Source of the DNA: Dermanyssus gallinae
Lineage: Eukaryota > Arthropoda > Arachnida > Mesostigmata > Dermanyssidae
Direction of reading: 5' to 3'
Length of the DNA stretch: 64,000 nucleotides
Assembly (NCBI GenBank): GCA_003439945.1
Contig: QVRM01005430.1
Coordinates: 183,072-247,071, forward strand
Position numbers and translations under genes: made by a program
Notes under the pieces: model-generated
Told to the model about the DNA's origin: nothing
Databases searched by the model: none
What the model saw: only the letters and a program-made list of their open reading frames with translations
Shown: piece by piece, positions 60,250 through 64,000 of the stretch
Numbering within the stretch: position 1 is the stretch's first letter
Layout: every line of letters begins with the position of its first letter

Positions 60250-61080
60250 GGGTCACCCCATAAGCTGCGGCGCTCGGCTAGCTTTAGATCCCACGGGATC
60301 GCTCTGGCAAGAACTTTTGGCGCTAACTGTCCTGTACGCAGCAATTACTCTGAGGGCTCCGACCTTCTGGGTCCGCCACAGGCGAGTCTTGTTCGCGGCC
60401 AAGCCGAAGCTCCATACAGGGCGACTGACTCGACCGCGGACATAATGATCTGTTTTTAGCTGCCGTGGTCCGTAGGTATTCGGCATGAGACGTGCGAAGT
60501 CATTGGCTGGCTTCGTTGCCTCCTCCGTCACCCGCCGCACGTGTTCAGTACCACGGAGCCCCTGCCAGAGGTAACCCCGAGGTAACTTACGCTGTTGACG
60601 AGTGCAATTTCCTGGTCTTGTAGGAAGAGGTAAAGGACGGGGCACTTTTTTCGGCCTACCAGGAGTATCGCCTCGCTCTTAGACAGAGGCAAGAGCAAGC
60701 CCTGCCGCTTTCATCCAGCGGGCGACGTCGGCAAGTGCCTCGTTCGCACGGATCTCCAGCAAATCTAGGCTCCAAGCCTGGACGCTAGGACGAGATCGTC
60801 AACGTATGCAAGGGGGTTAACCCCCGGGGGGAGTTCCCTTAGCCGCAGCACGTCGTCATAGGTCATATTCCGTAGCAAGGAGCCAAGTATGGAGCCCTGT
60901 GACATTTCTGCAGTCATGTTGAAACTCTCGTCCCATGACGGGACGGAATCGTTCCGTCATGTAGATAGTATTGTATAAACTTCTATAAGTAAAAGTTTTT
61001 CTGTGAAGGGTCTCCAGGATAACTCCAGGATAACTAACGGACGCGGGCCTCTGGTTCAGCTGGTAGAACCGACCCAACGG
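60250..61080 (-). pseudogene. R1-clade-like LINE reverse transcriptase remnant
   Basis: The minus strand in order shows QGSILGSLLRNMTYDDVLRL near 60905-60845; the catalytic motif AYVDDLVLA near 60815-60785; NEALADVARWMKAAGLALA near 60750-60690; a YLGV motif near 60580; HVRRVTEEATKPANDFARLM near 60540-60480; ESVALYGASAW near 60435-60400; and ALRVIAAYRTVS near 60360-60325. This order is that of R1/jockey-type LINE polymerases. Stops and at least three frame changes break it. The endonuclease and the 3' end are not seen. Confidence 0.85.
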
Positions 61081-62274
61081 TTGTCAAATCACGACACCTA
61101 TGATGAAGAACACTGACACCGACACTGAAGATCTTACCATCCCGTATCCTTTCCCCTGCACCATCGAGCTATGTTGCTTACTGTTTTGCCTGTGTATCTA
61201 TCTGCCTACCTGTCTACACGTCGGACTTCAGACGGGCAGATCAGACGAACGCTGCAGTTAGAAGGACAGACCACCAGACGGACTGACAGCACGCAGAAAG
61301 AGAGGCGCTATATCGTTTTCAGCTTCACCGTCATCTACACGAAGAGAGGATCCGTTGACCGTCAACCGTTGGCACAGCAGAAGGCAAACCAAGAGAGAGA
61401 GAGAGAGAGAGACAACATGAAGAATTAACTGAAGCGGGAGGAAGCGACGACAGGAATGAACTGCTGAGACTGTTGACAACGACAGCTGTTTGCGTTCCGG
61501 TACATTACGAGACGCACGCCAGTTAACCAAATAACGCTTCTGTCCTCTTTCGCTACTGCTACGGTTGTTGTTGCTGCTATTGTTGTTGTTCTGTAGCTAC
61601 TCTACCTGAATTCCCGGTTCCTTCTTGTCCAGGTTGATGGTCACTAAATCACTACCTTTACCACCACCGGCACCACTACAACTATGACGGTATGCCTGAG
61701 CTCCTGGCCACGGCACACTTCCTTTCCCCTTTAGGATCGTGTTATTCCGCTGTCGCCACTAAAATTTGTAATAACAGCAGCAATAACAGTTGCAGGTCCA
61801 ACAGCAGCAACAACAACAACAACAGTTGCAGCTCCAACAGCAGCAACAACAACAACAAATTCAACGACGACAGAGACAGTGACAACAACAGCAGTGGCAA
61901 AAACAATAACAGTAACTGATACGACGACAACAACAACAACAACAGCAACTACAACAACAGCCAGCAGCAACAGTGCCAGCAGTGCAGGACAGCATCGTGC
62001 ATCAAACTGCAGCTAGGTCATGACGGCGGCAAGAAGACAGACTGTGTCAGAAGACACGCTGGCTTTCGTCCGTCGCAACACTACCTCTCGCTGCTCGGGT
62101 CGTGGTGGTTCAACACAGACTTGTTGTTGTTGCTGTTGTTGCTAGTATTTCCATAGCGCAGTGGTAGGGTTAAAAGGTGTCTGCTGTTCCATCATAGTGT
62201 GCCCATCATCTGCGGCCGCCGCGCGATCCAGCCAGTCAGCATTACCGACAAGCCGTAAAGCTGACTGGCTTAGA

Positions 62275-62298
62275 GTCAACAACAACAACAACAACACC

Positions 62299-62331
<33 letters not shown>

Positions 62332-62650
62332 ACAACAACAACAACAACAACAACAGCAGCAGCGACAACAACAACAACAGTAGCAACATAGTAGCAGCAG
62401 CAGCAACAACAAAAACAACAACAACAGTAGCAACAATAGTAGCAGCAGCAGCAACAACAACAACAACAGTAGCAACAATAGTAGCAGCAGCAGCAACAAC
62501 AACAACAACAACAACAACAACAGTAGCAACAATAGTAGCAGCAGCAACAACAACAACATCAGTAGCAACAATAGTAGCAGCAGCAGCAACAACCACAACA
62601 ACAGTAGCAACAATAGTAGCAGCAACAACAAGAACAACGACGAAGAGAAA
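62275..62650. repeat. CAA/CAG compound array with higher-order unit
   Basis: The segment AGTAGCAACAATAGTAGCAG followed by CAGCAGCAAC and a variable number of AAC recurs about five times between 62390 and 62625. This is a higher-order repeat of about 36-48 bases built from trinucleotides. Confidence 0.85.
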
Positions 62651-63399
62651 CAACAAGGAACAGATATGACAACGACGTAAACCACCTGGCAGAAACAGTA
62701 GCGCCACATAGCGATAACCAGCTGCAATGATGATCATGGTGATGATGATAATGCTGCCAGCACCATCGATAAACGGCCTAGCTGAGCAGAGAACAATTTG
62801 ACGGTCGGGTGACGAGCGAAGAGAGGAGACGAACGAGCAGCAGCAGAAGAAGGAGAAGGAGAAGGAGAAAGAAGAAGAAAAAGAAGAAACCACCGCGCAG
62901 CAGAAGCGGTCTCCTAGTGTACATAGATATGTAGTCAGGGCAGAAGCAGGAGAAACAGCAGCAGCTGCGGCAGCGGTAGCAGTAGAAGTACCAGTAGCAA
63001 CAGCTATCGCTACTTTAATGTTGTTGTTTTGCCGTTGTTGCTGTTGTTGTTGTCGTTGTTGTCAACGTTGACGTCGACTACGCTCCAGCTGACGACAGCT
63101 GTAGACTGAATGTGCTGTTTTCTGCTGCTGCTGCTGTTGTTGCTGACGTAAAAGGGATGGCCCGCTATGAAAGCGCACCACGAACACCACCACCACCATC
63201 ACCACTAAAATCATGAGGGCTGCGGCGGCTAATAACAACAGCATCAGCAGCAGCAGCAGCAACAGCAATAACAACGACAACAACAACAACAACAATACCA
63301 TTAACAACAGCTGCAATGACGACAACAGTAACAACGACACGACAACAACAAACTATAGCAACAAATCGATAGGAACAACAACAATAGCAACAAACTATA

Positions 63400-63625
63400 G
63401 CAAAAAACCATAGGAACAACAACAACAACAAAACCATAGGAAGAACAACAACAACAAAACCATAGGAAGAACAACAACAACAAAATCATAGGAACAACAA
63501 CAACAAAACCATAGGAACAACAACAACAAAACCATCGAAACAACAACAACAACAACAAAACCATAGGAACAACAACAACAAAACCATAGAAACAACAACA
63601 ACAACAACAAACCATAGGAACAACA
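63400..63625. repeat. AACCATAGGAAC-type tandem array
   Basis: About nine copies of AACCATAGGAACAACAACAA and variants, with unit lengths of about 21-27 bases because the AAC run varies. Confidence 0.85.
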
Positions 63626-64000
63626 ATAACAACAACGATTCATTTGTCGTTAGCCGATTGTTGTTGCTGCTGCTTGTTGCGTTGGCTATTCGCCCGTCCG
63701 TGAGTTCATCTGTCTGTGTCGGCTCCCTCCCACACGTTCGCCTCCCTCCCTCGTGCGCGCTGTTGCTGTTGCTATTCCGCCATACTGCGGCCACCAAACA
63801 TGGCAATAATACGCCGGGCATCCGTGGGCGCCAGCCACCCAGCCAACATCCGAGGTACGACGGATACAAATAGCGGATTGCCGGACGTCACCATCACACT
63901 GGCCTCTACGCCACACGGCAGCAACCAAAAGAGGCCTCACGGTCAAGCTAATACACGATATACAGGTGTATATGTCTATACAATAGGCATACTATACACA

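Larger units (their letters stand above)
61090..64000. other. no gene recognised; CAA/CAG repeat arrays
   Basis: All long frames here pass through AAC/CAG/CAA arrays (61770-61950, 62275-62650, 62995-63065, 63120-63145, 63230-63660). A GA-type array lies at 62840-62890. No domain is recognised. Confidence 0.6.

Noticed and set aside
62242..62893. Long Leu/Val/Ala frames on the minus strand
   Set aside because: They are translations of CAA/CAG arrays in different frames.
63400..63625. CRISPR-like regular repeat
   Set aside because: The units are adjoining variants of one low-complexity sequence with no unique spacers, in animal nuclear DNA.

Overview
This is nuclear DNA of a metazoan. Genes are split by GT-AG introns, there is no operon structure, and (AT)n microsatellites, CAA/CAG/ACG trinucleotide blocks, tRNA-derived SINEs and decayed mariner, LINE and LTR elements are dense. 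The two recognisable genes (a HOIL-1/RBCK1-type RBR ubiquitin ligase and a cyclin-I) do not fix the taxon. The element set would suit an arthropod, possibly a parasitiform mite, but that is a low-confidence inference.

Layout. 1-2.1 kb: no gene seen. 2.25-12.5 kb, minus strand: a seven-exon gene assembled here from splice sites, phases and homology. It encodes about 814 aa: three CCHC zinc knuckles, a Ser/Asn-rich linker, two tandem RING-type domains, then the IBR and RING2 of the HOIL-1 family. Two mariner remnants and a SINE fragment lie in its introns. 13-25 kb: simple-repeat-rich intergenic DNA with a foldback element, a broken gag-like region carrying a minisatellite, and a SINE with clean target-site duplications. 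25-31 kb: tRNA-like and SINE copies and the 3' part of a retroelement ORF. 31.1-34.3 kb: a minus-strand Ty3/gypsy-type LTR element with a large pol deletion and a SINE inside one LTR. 35.0-35.5 kb: a third mariner remnant. 38.65-41.14 kb, minus strand: a four-exon cyclin-I gene that reads through completely except for one extra base in the last exon. 41.2-51.8 kb: repeat-rich DNA with a large GC-rich trinucleotide block and no identifiable gene. 51.8-60.2 kb: SINEs, a perfect 20-bp-arm palindrome, and otherwise nothing recognisable. 60.25-61.08 kb: minus-strand R1-like LINE reverse transcriptase remnant. 61.1-64 kb: CAA/CAG repeat arrays.

The two genes are 26 kb apart, share a strand, and show no sign of working together. 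The RBR gene should act in ubiquitin signalling (HOIL-1 belongs to the linear ubiquitin assembly complex in vertebrates), and the cyclin in CDK regulation. The most notable novelty is the architecture of the RBR gene: a duplicated RING unit with the same intron position and phase in both copies, joined to N-terminal CCHC zinc knuckles, one of which is rebuilt exactly across an intron. All exon structures are my own manual models without transcript evidence. Their lengths close on whole codons: 2,445 nt for the RBR gene, and 1,225 nt (one base over a multiple of three) for cyclin-I.
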